NCBI GenBank assembly: GCA_009599575.1
Contig: VWND01000009.1
Coordinates: forward strand, 620,001 to 684,000
Direction of reading: 5' to 3'
Source: Blumeriella jaapii
Taxonomy: Eukaryota; Ascomycota; Leotiomycetes; Helotiales; Drepanopezizaceae
DNA length: 64,000 nt
Position numbers and translations under genes: made by a program. The notes under the pieces were generated by a model. That model searched no databases, was not told the DNA's origin, and saw only the letters and a program-made list of their open reading frames with translations. Each line of letters opens with the position of its first letter. Position 1 is the stretch's first letter. Shown in pieces: positions 9,921 to 21,416 of this stretch.

Positions 9921-12376
9921 ATGGCCACCCCCGATCAAGACAATATGCAATCTTCGCCACCTACAGATGGATCTGCCGGCAAGAAGCGCAAACACGAAGA
10001 CGATGATGATGTCTCCCATCAGAGCGGTATGGACCAAAAGCCTGCGCTGCCTCGCCAGCCCGAATTACCAGAATTCAATCTGACAAGACGGTCCAGTCAA
10101 GAATTCGGAGCGCCGAAGAACAATGGCTCGATAGATGAGCATGCCGGCTCCGACGGATGGCAGACAGTGGAGAGCCGCCCGCGAAAGAAGAAGAAGATCC
10201 CAAAACACGATTCGAGAAACTACCCCGCCATCAGATTTTCCAGCGAGTGCCGGCTGCAATCCCAGATCAAAATCGGTGACCTCCAGCAACTGGTTCTCTA
10301 TCTTCTTGCAGATGGCGCCTCTCCGCAATTCGTGGCAGTCCGTCATCGGTCGGAGTTTCGGAAGGTCGTGGTACTCATGGTACCAGGTCTTGAGATGTCC
10401 ATGTTTCGGGCGGATGACCAGACCGATCCGAAGACAGAGGAAACCAATGGAGACAGCCGGGACGGAGATCGAAGAAAGCTGGATGACCGAAATTACAGAG
10501 GGCCGGATGACTTTTACCCCAACCGGCTGAATGCTGAGAAACTTCCTGAGTCACTTCAAGCTTTCGCGGACATGTTCGAGCATATTTGGCCTGTCAAAAC
10601 ACCAGGCGATGAAAAATTCGGCCGGATGCATTCACCACTTCATGCCATGCTCACAGCCCCCATGCCAAAGAGCAAGGAGGAGAAGAAATCGTCGAAGAAC
10701 AGCAGAAAAGGTGCGACTCCAGCAAAGGAGCCTCTCGGATGGAAGAATACCCGTGTCCCAGTCACAGAGTTCATCCATTCTGCGGAAGAGCTGCTCGAAA
10801 ATGACTACCCCCTCCACCCAGCATCATATGAAGAGGAAGTAGAGAAGGCCAATCTTGCAAATTATCGACGGTCCAATGGAACCTCAACTGACGATGGATG
10901 GGTTGATACTCTGGTCGCACATTTCAAAGATGGCACGTCTCCTGATAATGAGATTGAGTCTGGTTCGATTGTAGCTGGCCGTGGCATCCTCGCCATGGAC
11001 TGTGAGATGTGCGTGACTGGCAGAAAAGAAGGCGAACGGGATGAGCTATCACTCACGCGGGTCAGCATCGTGGCGTGGGACGGCTCAGTTGTTCTAGATG
11101 AGCTTGTGAAGCCCGACAAACCAATCATCGACTACGTAACTCAGTAAGCCTCCACTATCAACCCCTGAGCGCTCTAACACTTTTTAGATACTCCGGCATC
11201 ACAGAAAAAATGATTGCTCCGGTAACTACGACGTTAGCCGACATCCAGAACATGCTTGTTAAGATTCTCCACCCTCGAACTATCCTCCTCGGCCACTCTT
11301 TAAACTCCGATTTGAAGGCTCTCAAAATCACACACCCTTTCATCATCGACACTGCAATCATATATCCCCACCCAAGAGGACCACCTCTTAAATCTTCTCT
11401 TAAATGGTTAGCACAGAAGTACCTGAACCGCGAAATTCAAAAGGGTCACGGGACAACTGGCCCAGCTGCTGGTCACGACTCCATCGAAGATGCAAGAACT
11501 TGTCTAGATCTACTTAAACAAAAGTGCGAGAAAGGCAAAGAATGGGGGACGAACGATGCGCAAGGAGAAAACATTTTCAAGCGAGTTGCTAGGACTGGCA
11601 TCAAATACAAGAGCCAGGGCGGGTCCGCAATTCCGAGTTCTTTGGATGGAAAGTCTAGTGCAGCAGTCGATTGGGGCGAGCCAAGAAAGGGACCTGGAGC
11701 TGCTGCGAATTTCCCAATAGGATGTAAGAGCGACGAAGAGGTCATGGAAGGCGTCATTCGTGCTGTCGAGGGCGATCACGATGGGAAGGAGATACCAGGC
11801 GGCGGAGTAGACTTTGTCTGGGCTAGGTTCCGGGAGCTCGAAGCTCTCAAGGGCTGGTGGAACAACAATAGGGCAGTGAACGCGGAATTGGATGCGAAGA
11901 TTGACGCCGAGGCAGTTGCTGCTGAGGCAGTTGCGGCTAAGAGCAGTGCCACGGATATACAGTCGGGCCTCAACTTCACCTTCAAGGCGGGTGAAGGTAT
12001 CAGCGTCGAGGCAGTACCGATAGCTGCCCCTCAACCCTCTGTCCTCCAAACTCCCGCCCCTCAAACTGCTGCCTCACCACTCCCATCGCTTTTGGACGCG
12101 CAGAAGTCCCTTGACACTGCTACCGCAAACCTCACCCAGCGCATCGCCAAAATCTACAAAGCACTGCCCGCATGTACTGCCCTCGTCATCTACAGCGGCT
12201 CTGGGGATCCCCGCGAAATGAGCAGGTTGCAGACCATGCAATCACAGTACAAGAAAGAGTACAAGTTCAAGAAGTGGGACGAGCTTTCTGTCAAGTGGAC
12301 CGACACGGAAGAGCAGGCATTGAGGCAAGCCTTCAAGATTGCGAGGAACGGCGTGGGCTTTGTCGGAGTGAAGTGA
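9921..12376 (+). CDS. REX1/RNH70-like 3'-5' RNA exonuclease (DEDDh)
   Basis: Probable nuclear RNA exonuclease of the RNase T/DEDDh class, like yeast Rex1, which trims 3' ends of 5S rRNA, tRNA and other stable RNAs. Two exons, 9921-11143 and 11188-12376, are separated by a 44-bp intron with GTAAGC donor, CTAAC branch and TTTTTAG acceptor. Together they give 803 residues. Exo I is AMDCEMC, with the acidic pair at D360/E362. Exo II is LLGHSLNSDLKAL and Exo III is GHDSIEDARTCLDL, giving the full DEDDh set. The N-terminus is basic, with KKRKHEDDDD and RKKKKIP stretches suited to nuclear import. The C-terminal 300 residues contain an Ala-rich segment and a second small domain similar to those in fungal Rex1 proteins. 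The length is above yeast Rex1 (553), mostly from the N- and C-terminal extensions. Confidence 0.9.
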
Positions 12377-13001
12377 TGGGTCGTTGGTCGCAGGAGGGAA
12401 TGTAGCAGACCATGTCTTGTTGCTATGATTAGCGATAGTTCGCCATTTTGCATCGCAGCTAGCGTTACTGGTCATCAGATGGCAGTGTCGTAGAACTAGC
12501 TGCCTGCAGCTCTTCTGCAAGTCACGTCGTGTACATTGGAGCTTAATTGAATCTCATTCAGTAAGGGGAACAAGTGAAAGAGGATCGAGTTTCTTGCTCG
12601 GCATCAGGCTTGCTTGTGGGTAGACTCGCCTTGCGCATATGCTATGCCCTTTGCCCGCTGGCCATCTTTGGCGGCACTAGCAAGACCGGGTATGGCAATG
12701 TGGTGATAGTGAGTAAGGTAGGGAGGTACTGTACTGTACGTTGCTCGTTTTTATGCCAAGGATATATACGTCTTCTAGTGAAATGCTCACCTCTATCACG
12801 CGTACAGCAGACTCTCGTGTACAACAACTGTCTTTGCAATTTACCACTAGCTACCTTAACAGGCCTCGGCCGCTATCAAAACAACAATACTTCGACGATA
12901 ACCTCAACAATCCCTCGTCTGCGCGTTCTGATACGCAAATCGCGAAGTCCAATTCCAAGCCCTCTCCCTGACACTCACCACGAAGCGCTACGACCACCTT
13001 A
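12377..13001. other. convergent 3' intergenic
   Basis: 625 bp between the exonuclease stop and the stop of the converging minus-strand gene. It contains tandem GTACTGTACTGTAC at 12,726-12,739. No gene supported. Confidence 0.5.
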
Positions 13002-16000
13002 CTATCCCGAATTATCGCTATCCAACCTCGGATCGTCCTTTGCAATTTCTACCCACTCCCCGGTGCTGTCCACCCATTCACTTCGATCAATCTCGTAATC
13101 CCTTCTGGAAGTCTGACCCTTGATCTCCGATGACACCCACGAATTATACGCCGATCGCACCGACGGTGTGTCTCTAAATCTAACGTGTCGTGCCTCCGCC
13201 TCCGCCTCACTATCAGCCTGCATCTCCGTCTCCGTCAAGTTCGGCACCGTCACTTGATTATCCCTTCCTGATCTTCGCATCTCAGTGGAACTGGAGTCTT
13301 GGTACCCATCATTTCTGTCGTTTTGACCGCTTGTGCCTCGCATCTCGGTGAAGTTCGAGTCCATGTGCCCACCGTGTCTATCGTTTCTTTGTTCAAAATA
13401 ACCCGGGTGTTTTGGTGAAATTACAAGGGCCATCTCTTCAGTCTCCGAGCGTAGGAAGGCTGGTCGAGGCTTGGACTTGCTTTGACGACTGCCGGCTGGA
13501 ATAGACACCTTCGGCATGTGAACGACTCTTTCATCGGGTGTCAATGGATATGGCAGGTTATCTTGCCATCCATGCACTTTCAGATAAGCGTTAGTGCCTG
13601 CTGATTGAGGCGATGAGGCTCGGGGAGGATCGTGGTGAGCTGAAGACATTGTCAGAGCACGAAGAAATATATCACTTGAGCCACCAGGTGGAAAGCTACA
13701 ACATACCTTGCCGATAGCTTTGTTCCGACTCGCTGTACTCAGAAACGTGCTTTTTTCCGCTGCGATACCCCTCTTGGTAGGGTTTGTTGACCATCGAAGG
13801 GACACCGACTGGGCTACGCTCAATCGATTCAGTGGTCGCCGAATCTGAATGTCTCTCGCTTTGGAATTCTCGATAGGGCCCTTGGACAATGGAGGGCACT
13901 ACTGAATGATCCGGCATGGGTTTCAACCAATCTTCGTGATAATATTTAGAGGCTTGCTCAGGTGAGAATTGGTTGTTCTGGCGAGGGTCCAGAGTAGCTC
14001 TGTCGACGCACTCTTGACCCAGACGTGCTTCTTCGTCCTCAGCATCTTTTCTCCTCCGATACTCATATTTTTCCGTCACAACTATGACTTCGTTCTTGTC
14101 TTTAGGGTAAATGATATGAGGCTTTTCCCACGGATGAGTGCCAAAGAGGTCAGCAGGGGCTCGGTCTCTTCTGCGGCGTTGTCGAGCTTCAGTAGAGCGC
14201 GTAGAGCTGACTGGCTCAGGCTCACCAAAGCTATACTCTCTGGCAGGCGGTCTTCGATCTGAATTTCCTTGTTCTTCGCGGACAAAACCTCTGGTGTATC
14301 GTAGCTCGCTTGCTAAACTAGTGTCTCTTGAACGATGGCCTCGAACAGAGGTATTGCGCGGCTTAAAACTGCTGTCTCGAGAAATGCCAGGCATGAAGAC
14401 TTCATCCGCCTCGAAGCTACGTCCTCTAGATGGGGAAGATCGATCGGATACACCTCGCACGTCAAAGCTTTGATGGCTGCTGGGAGGGCCTCGAGGGACT
14501 GAAGCGTGTGCCTCAAAACCATTATGTCCAGACATGGGGCCTCGCCTAGATGCTTCCTGGAATCCGAAGCTCTGGCGGCTTTTCGAAGGACCTTGAGTCG
14601 AAACCTCGCGCAATTCAAAGCCATGATGACTGCTAGGATGACCATACTGCGAAATTTCTGGCTCTTCAACGCTATAGGACTTGTATGAAGTGTCTTTCTG
14701 GTGTAACTTCTCTGGTTCTCGGTACAATCTAGGAGGCGATGCTGTTTCGCGTGTACCACTTCATCTTCGAAAAGGATGGGTATCTTCCTCGGGTATGGCT
14801 TCTCTTTTAGCTCAACGACATCGGGCTCCGGAACGACTTTGACATATCTGTATTGTACGGAGGGCGAACGATGTTGAACTGTCTCCTTGACTATTTCACG
14901 AATCTTGACTGGGCGTATCAGATCTCTTTGGTGATCGTATGGGATTTGCCTAGTGTTTGAATGGGATTGGGATCGATGAGAGAGTTGGCCATCGAGCGGT
15001 GCCATTGGTTCCACCGGAATTCGATCATGCGTTCTTCCCCGGTCCTCCAAACCTTGGTCCGAAGCTTCCTCAACGTAAATGTACTCCGAGGAAGGTACTC
15101 TCTTCCCATTCTGTTGGTCTTGATTTTCCTGTGGCTTAATTGCGTGGCTCGATTTGTCGAGTGTAACATTTGGTTTCTTCGAGGGGGATAATGCTGCAGC
15201 GTCGGAAGAACTTTCGTGAATGCTTACTGCGGCTGCTGGTTTCTATCACGTTATTAACATGGTTTCTGACAATAGCATGATAGACCACTGACCCCTTTTG
15301 ACTTTGTGCTTTTCTTTGCCTTCTTCTTTGCTTTCTTTCTTGCTTCCTTCGCTGTATCAGACTCGCTAGTCGAACTAGCATCTCTTTGGCACTTTCGACA
15401 AAACGCCGGGCTTGGTATCTCTCCTGGCTTGAGTGGATTTAGGAAATGGTACTTTGAAGATCTTACTTTCCCGCAATTACCGCACACATGCTTGGTGGCT
15501 GCAATAGTGACTTTCAAGGTGGTTTTCTCTATGACCGGGGGTGCAGGCTTCTCTGGTGACTTTTCCTGGGGCTTTTCCTGAGGCTTTGCCTGCCCAGTAC
15601 CCTTTTCCTCAGAGCCCTCACTTGAGAATGATTCTATTCTTGACGTTTGAGGTTTGTCGAAACCTTTGAAGTGGGCGTCCGCAGCTTTGAGCAGGTCAAA
15701 GTCTTTCTTCGTTGGGCTCGGCTGTACAAAGAGCGGCGGTGGCGGCGGAGTCTGAGGCTGTTGGGGTTGTTGAGTTTGCTGGGGAAGATAGATGTGTGGA
15801 GGCTCTGGCACACGCTGCTGAATCACCTGCCCCTGGAACGGCCGGAACGCCGGGTACGCCTGGTACGACTGGTATGGCTGGTACGGCTGGTACGGAGTAT
15901 AAAACTGCGCAGGATATTGCCCTATCATCGGCAGCGGCGGCGCAACAGGAAACTGGGATTGAACAATCGGCATCGATTGGGCAAAGACATGCTGAGGCCG

Positions 16001-16368
16001 CACTACTGGCACACACCCATTATCTATCACCATTCTCGGCTTTGGCGCCAACCGTTCGACAGACTTCGTTCGTTTGTGGACGATGGTTGTACCTGTCAGA
16101 GAGGGCTCCACAATAAGGTCCTGTACGACGATGGCGACCTTGGGGGTCTTTTGGCGCGCCCATACAAGCTTGCCGTTAACTTTCGTCAGGTAAGGGGTTC
16201 CTGGGGGTAGAACGCGCCCGCTGGCTTCATTCTCAGATGAGCTGGATGATTCTTCTTCGAGCGCTGCGGGGCGATCGGGTTTGAAGCTGCAGGAAGACTT
16301 GAGTGAGTCGTTCTTCGAAAACAAGGGCCATTGCGTGCTGATGGCTTGACTTACATCGAGAGCGACAT
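13002..16368 (-). CDS. large disordered protein with a CxxC...CxxC motif, function unknown
   Basis: I do not recognise the family. Exons run 16355-16368 (MSLS plus two bases), 16286 to about 15291, about 15237 to about 14753, about 14695 to 13707, and 13639-13002, giving roughly 1,000 residues. Introns 16287-16354 and 13640-13706 have good signals. The two middle ones are forced by frame changes near 15,240-15,290 and 14,695-14,752, and their exact ends are uncertain because the only in-phase donors are poor. The protein is low complexity: a Tyr-Gln-Pro repeat (PYQPYQPYQSYQAYP), poly-Pro, a Lys-rich KKAKKKAKK, and many Ser/Arg/Glu repeats of the type SSHQSFD. One ordered element stands out: CGNCGKVRS then AFCRKCQRD, a likely zinc ribbon. 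Conserved-looking tails are WVSSEIKGQTSRRDYEIDRS and WVDSTGEWVEIA. It may be a nuclear or scaffold protein, but nothing here proves that. Confidence 0.7.
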
Positions 16369-17153
16369 GTTATGCCAGTTTGTCAGGCACTTGGTCTGGA
16401 GGAATTGGTGTCGAACATAACAAGACGCGTTGATTGTGTCACAGGCCGTGAAAGATTTCAGTTGTTGTTGGTAAAGATCAAGCACACGGATAAACAAAAG
16501 TCCGACCAGGTGGCTCTTGCCGGATTCAGCAGCATAAACAGATATCACTGGAAGTGCTTTGCACAATACCATATGTACACCTATAAATATATGTATATTT
16601 ATATACCAGTATCTCGTGACCTTTGCAGTTGATTCCGCATAACAAGAAATTGTGTTTACCAGAAGATCTCCTGGGCATACTTTAGCAACTGGATCAATGG
16701 TCATGACTTTCTAATAGGCGTAACGTCCCTTGAGCTCAAAATCAACACGGTATAGGGGAAGCAAAATCGCGTTCATTGCCCCCAAATGCAGCAAACAGGA
16801 GCATATCTGTCTGTAGCCAATCAGTGGCCGATCAAAAAACGCGATGCCTCGATTGACACAATTTCAGCAAGTAGATCGATCATCCATGTGGGAGATGAAT
16901 TGCATCAGCCAATTAAAGTTCTGAATAAGACAAATTGGCAAAAGCCTGGTTAGATGTAAGAGAAGACCAGACAAATATCAAATCAAACTCGCAGATCAAT
17001 ACACCATCGACTTACTTGAACTCAGGCCACATTGACTTATACATTTCTACATCGATAGACTCGCTGCACTTTTGTACCCTGCCGCAATGGAAAAGCGCGA
17101 TATGATACATATACATCAAGACAACCATCCACTTCCCGTTGCCCGTAGTCTAT
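16369..17153. other. intergenic, upstream of the unknown gene and downstream of STT3
   Basis: 785 bp, moderately AT-rich around 16,580-16,620. It must contain the promoter of the minus-strand unknown gene on its left side and the STT3 3' region on its right. No frame or RNA supported. Confidence 0.5.
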
Positions 17154-19697
17154 CTACTCAACCCTCAAAACTTTTGGTCCTTTTTTCTTGATCGTCTTCT
17201 TCTTGTTCCCTCTGTCAAACGACGCAGCAGAAGCGTGGTCTCGGCCGACGTTGTCAAGGTCCTTGACCTTGTAGATGCGGATGATCCAGTTCTCGCTGGT
17301 GAACGCCTCTTCAATGGTGTTCAGAACGGGTCCCACAGCTGGGACATTGACGCCACGTACGCGATCCTGTGCTTGTCCGGGGGGGAAGAGAGAGCTGTAG
17401 TTGTAGTAAGACATCTTGTACCTGTGTGGAATTGTCAGTGGGGATTCAAAAAAGACGATCAATACCCTGCTTACATCAAGCTGTTCTTCATGGTCTCAGT
17501 AGCACCATCATCGACTCTGTACTCTCCTCTGTCGGTGAAAAAGTCACGTTCTCTGACCTCATCGGGCCAGATACCTTCAGCGATCCTGACCATCCACAAA
17601 AACTTGTTGATATCGTCTCCGGAGTATCCTAAGAGACCGCCGAACACGACAAGAACGTAATCGACCTCGTGTTGTCGCATAATTGGGTAGCTGACCTCTT
17701 CACGGGAGCTCATAGCCTTTCCAACAGTCGCAATGTGAGTATTGTTCCAGGTGTTGTTATCAACCAGTGTCGGGCGATCGGCCATACCACCGATTTGGTA
17801 GCCGTAATCCCACCAGGACATAATCTTCGCATCTTCAGCAGTGTTTTGGCGGAGCCACTGGTACGCCTCTCGGTAGTCATCGATGATGTGTTGGCTTCCG
17901 TCGGCCATTCTGCTTGCCAAAACCACGGATGGAGATGAGTACGCATTTGAAGTGACCCAAGTGCAGTGCATGACGAAAATCAGGAGGTAGGATGTGAGAG
18001 TGGCAACGACGGTAGTCTTGGAAAAGAGCGTATAGATGCCGACAAGAGGGTTGCGAGTGGAGCGTAAACCCTCCGCCTTCTTGGAACTCGACTTCCCGTT
18101 GATGGCTGCATCTGATGCGCCTGCAGCAGGCTGTGGAGGCGATCTGATAGTCAAGTACGTGTCCAGGAGATTGGACAACGCGAGAGCTGCAGAGACACAA
18201 ACAATGGGTGTGAGAGTGAGCATCAGCCGGACCATTACACCAGAGAAGTAACTGGCAAGGATGGAGTAGACAACAATGAACACCTGCTCGTCAGCGAGCT
18301 TCTGGAAGCAGAGGTAGACACCTGCTGGGAAGAGCCAGATGAGAAGGTTCAAGTCGAAGAAGAATGCAGGCCACGCTGTTGGCTGATGTTCGGATACGGA
18401 GGCGATAATTGGAATGTGAATCTTGGCGTAGCCAGTATCCCAAAGAGAGTAGAAACGTCCAGTCCATGGTGCGATGACGCCGGAGACCGTGAGCAAGACC
18501 AAACCGCCGAAAGCAATGACGAAAACAGCAAGAACGAAACCCCTGAGAAGGGTAGCGAATTGCTTGCTTGGTACTCCGGAGCGAACAAACTCAACGAAAC
18601 CGACCAATTGAAGAAGACCGAAAACACCTGTCAAATATTAGCCATCGTCCACCACCGTTTGGGAGAGCTGCGTACCGAGTGCAGACATGTGTTCGCTACT
18701 GCGAATGGGCAAGAATCCTACGAAAGGAATCTGCATGCTTGCCAACGTTCCAAGCGCGTACCAGGAGCAGTAACTGACATAAACTCTTGGGCTGAAACGG
18801 CCCATGCAGACAAGCACGAATACGTGCAATGGGATCAAATTGGTAATGAAGACGTATCCACCCCAGGCCGAAACCATGTAGCCGTAGAAGAGCGCACATA
18901 AAGCCCCCCAGTATACCGATCCAACCTTCAACGCCTTGATCCAGAGGTAGAAGGTAAAGACGAGCAAGAAAATGGCGATGGCCTCGTTATCGTAGCTGCC
19001 AGCAACTGATCGCGAGATATAACCAGGAGCAATACCCATGAAGATGGCCGCGAGAAGGCCAGCCGAAGGGGAAGTCGACATCTCGTTCGTGAAAAGGTAA
19101 GTTGCGAAAGCAGTGAGTCCCGAGAATGCAGGCGCAAGGAGCACACAGATATTTCGGATGTCAACCGGAATCGTCAGAGCTCGTAGGGCGTGGTAGATGG
19201 CACCACTGGTGACCATCAGACCTGGGTATAGTGTTCCTCCAGTAACTCTTCCCAGAGGATGCCACGTCCTGTCATCGAACCAGTCCCAAAAGTCGTAGAA
19301 GCCATGTTGTACCAGGTATTTCGTTGCTCTGAAGTTGAACCACGGATCGACTGCATTTGAATTAGTTCTCGAGTTCAGTGATCTGGCGTTGTGAGGAGGG
19401 GTAGATTGTGGAGTCGACAGAACTAGAACTACTAACATTCGTGAATGATAGATTCGAAACGGATGACACTAAACAAACGAGATGATACAGCTCTGTGTGG
19501 AGTGTTAGCATTGAGTTCTTTGCCATGCTGGCATTCCTCCCAGCCAGAGAAGCTCAGGGAGCACAGTGCCAGCCTTTCCGCGGATGTGGGGAGACCTACG
19601 CAGCGGCAACTAAACACAAAATAATCAATCGAAGCAGTCCTCTGGAGCTCCTCCCGGTACTTCCCTTGAAGAAGGGTTCTGATATCGTCTCGGCCAT
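17154..19697 (-). CDS. STT3: STT3, catalytic subunit of oligosaccharyltransferase
   Basis: ER membrane enzyme that transfers the lipid-linked glycan to Asn in N-x-S/T sequons. Five exons (19600-19697, 19437-19492, 18676-19350, 17475-18627, 17154-17421) join in phases 2, 1, 1 and 2 to 749 residues, close to the 718 of yeast Stt3. The first exon gives [13 protein letters not shown] followed by a hydrophobic helix. The split [15 protein letters not shown], a conserved luminal-loop motif, is restored by intron 19351-19436. The central part is a run of membrane helices. The hallmark WWDYGYQI lies at about residues 547-554, followed by a conserved glycosylated NNTWNNTH. The C-terminus is Lys-rich ([11 protein letters not shown]). 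The assignment is secure. Confidence 0.97.
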
Positions 19698-20498
19698 CGT
19701 TGTTGGTTGGGTGAGGAAAATTGTCGTGGATAGCTTCCTGACTTTCCTGACCTCAGGCTCAGGTACGCAACGGACATCTGTCTTCGAGCTTGACGCGGCT
19801 ACCGGGGTGATGCGGTCCGTAAGCTTGGTCACGTGTGGTCCGAGATGCGAAGATCAAGAGCTGGAGGACTATGATATCTTCATTGTCTGTAGATCATGTA
19901 TTTGGGGATGCTTGATTCTTGACTCTTAGTTCTTCGACTTGAAGGTCCTCAAACCGGTGGAACATTCGCCTGGCTGTTCTTCTTGGTGTTTTTATTGGTT
20001 CTGGAACAGCACCAGAGGGCAGACATGACTGTCCTATGTATGTACAGCACAGTACAGTGCTATCAGTATGCTGCCCTGGGATATCATCAAGCACTCTTCT
20101 CCGATTCCAGCCGACGGGAACTGTATCTGAACGCCTGTCACATCTCACTTCTAGGCAGGCGGTCGTAGCTGTAGTCCGACAATGTCGATTGTTCCAACAC
20201 ATAGCAGTCACTCTAGATCCGCCGTGATATCTGCAGTAAAACGACAGATCTGTGCACCACACTTCCGCACTCATTCTTCTCAAAACTGCTCAGATCCTCT
20301 CTGATCTCTCCATTCAGTATGAGTACAATGTACAAGAAGTATGCTAAAGCGACGTCTAAGGCTTTTGTATCACAGTCGCATCTCCTAACTTCCATCCGCG
20401 CTTCTCTTCACCCTCAATGCCGTCTATCACCATCCATCCATCCATCCATCCATCCATCCATCAGCCCTGTATTGTACCTCCGCTCCGCCTCGATAGCC
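19698..20498. promoter_or_regulatory. STT3 upstream region / subunit e downstream region
   Basis: 800 bp without a gene. CACGTG lies at 19,830-19,835, 133 bp before the STT3 ATG. Overlapping TACAGCACAGTACAG words lie near 20,043, and a tetranucleotide repeat lies at 20,431. Confidence 0.5.
20431..20462 (+). repeat. (CATC)8 microsatellite
   Basis: Eight uninterrupted CATC units, 37 bp beyond the stop codon of the ATP synthase subunit e gene, so possibly inside its 3' UTR. Confidence 0.95.
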
Positions 20499-21032
20499 TC
20501 AAGGGTTCTCGGTTGACAGGCTGTTCAACAATGCCTCCAGGTCGAATTTCGGGTCGTTGGGATCTCTTATGACTATTTTATACCATCAGTCTCCTGTCTT
20601 GCGCAAGTTCCAGTGTCAAGCTGCATTGTGCCCAGAGAAGTCCGATGGCGGTCGAATTTCCCTCCGGACACGCAGGATGCGATTGACGGGATGCCAATGC
20701 CGGGCTCAACGTACCCCCTCCACCTTGTGTCTGGCTCGCCGGCGAGTTCTTCTTCGTGAATTCTGCCTTTGCCTGCGCAATCAGATTTTGTTTTCGCTCG
20801 TACTCTCGGTTGGCTGCTGCGAGCTTCGAAGCCGCGGTGAGCTTAGATTGGTGGTAGAATCCATAGAGGATGCCGGAACCCAATGCCGCATAGCGGAAGA
20901 CCTGGAGAAGCAGGCACGTTAGCATTGTGTCTTGATGGGCTCCGAAGCCAGGACAGCAGAATTCCGAGCCATTGGTGCTGTTCTCAGCCTGAACAGAAAA
21001 TTTAGACGTACATTCACCCCGGTGGAAGACAT
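20499..21032 (-). CDS. TIM11: mitochondrial F1Fo ATP synthase subunit e (Tim11/Atp21)
   Basis: Small membrane subunit that helps dimerise ATP synthase at crista rims. Three exons (21012-21032, 20715-20901, 20499-20572) join in phases 0 and 1 to 93 residues; yeast subunit e has 96. The seven-codon first exon is MSSTGVN. The second starts VFRYAALGSGILYGFYHQ, the single membrane helix with the small-residue face typical of the family, followed by a charged helical stretch (NREYERKQNLIAQAKAEF). The last exon, RDPNDPKFDLEALLNSL, is conserved in ascomycete homologues and is reached only with acceptor AAAATAG at 20,573. The larger open frame on this strand runs through the introns and is not the gene. 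Confidence 0.93.
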
Positions 21033-21416
21033 CGCGGAGGTTTGTGAACGAGCTGAACGAACTGAACGAACGGATGGACGGCGCTGAATGATGGATCTCG
21101 TCGTATCGGCACCGGTCAATTGGCAGGCTGGGGGGTCGCCGTTTGTGGTGATGGGCAAATAATTGAGGTGGTCGGAGGATCTGGAAGCTCAACCCGGAAT
21201 CTTGCGGCTAGAGTATGTCACGTGATCTGGTCTCGAATTTGGTTCTGTGACCGACTTCAATTGACACGCGCTGTCTCCCATTCTACTGCTGCAACCTCCT
21301 CCGCAAGATCAGACCCTGACGACCTTTGGACTCGCATATCCGAACGCGACACATATCTGCGGCCCCTTCGAGATTCATAGCTGCTCGTTGCCCCGAGATG
21401 GGTACGTGTCGCAGCC
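21033..21416. promoter_or_regulatory. bidirectional promoter with a central CACGTG
   Basis: 384 bp between the divergent ATP synthase subunit e and dynein intermediate chain starts. The palindrome GTCACGTGAT sits at 21,217-21,226, almost exactly midway (about 187 and 193 bp from the two ATGs), consistent with a shared bHLH/Cbf1-type site. Confidence 0.55.
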
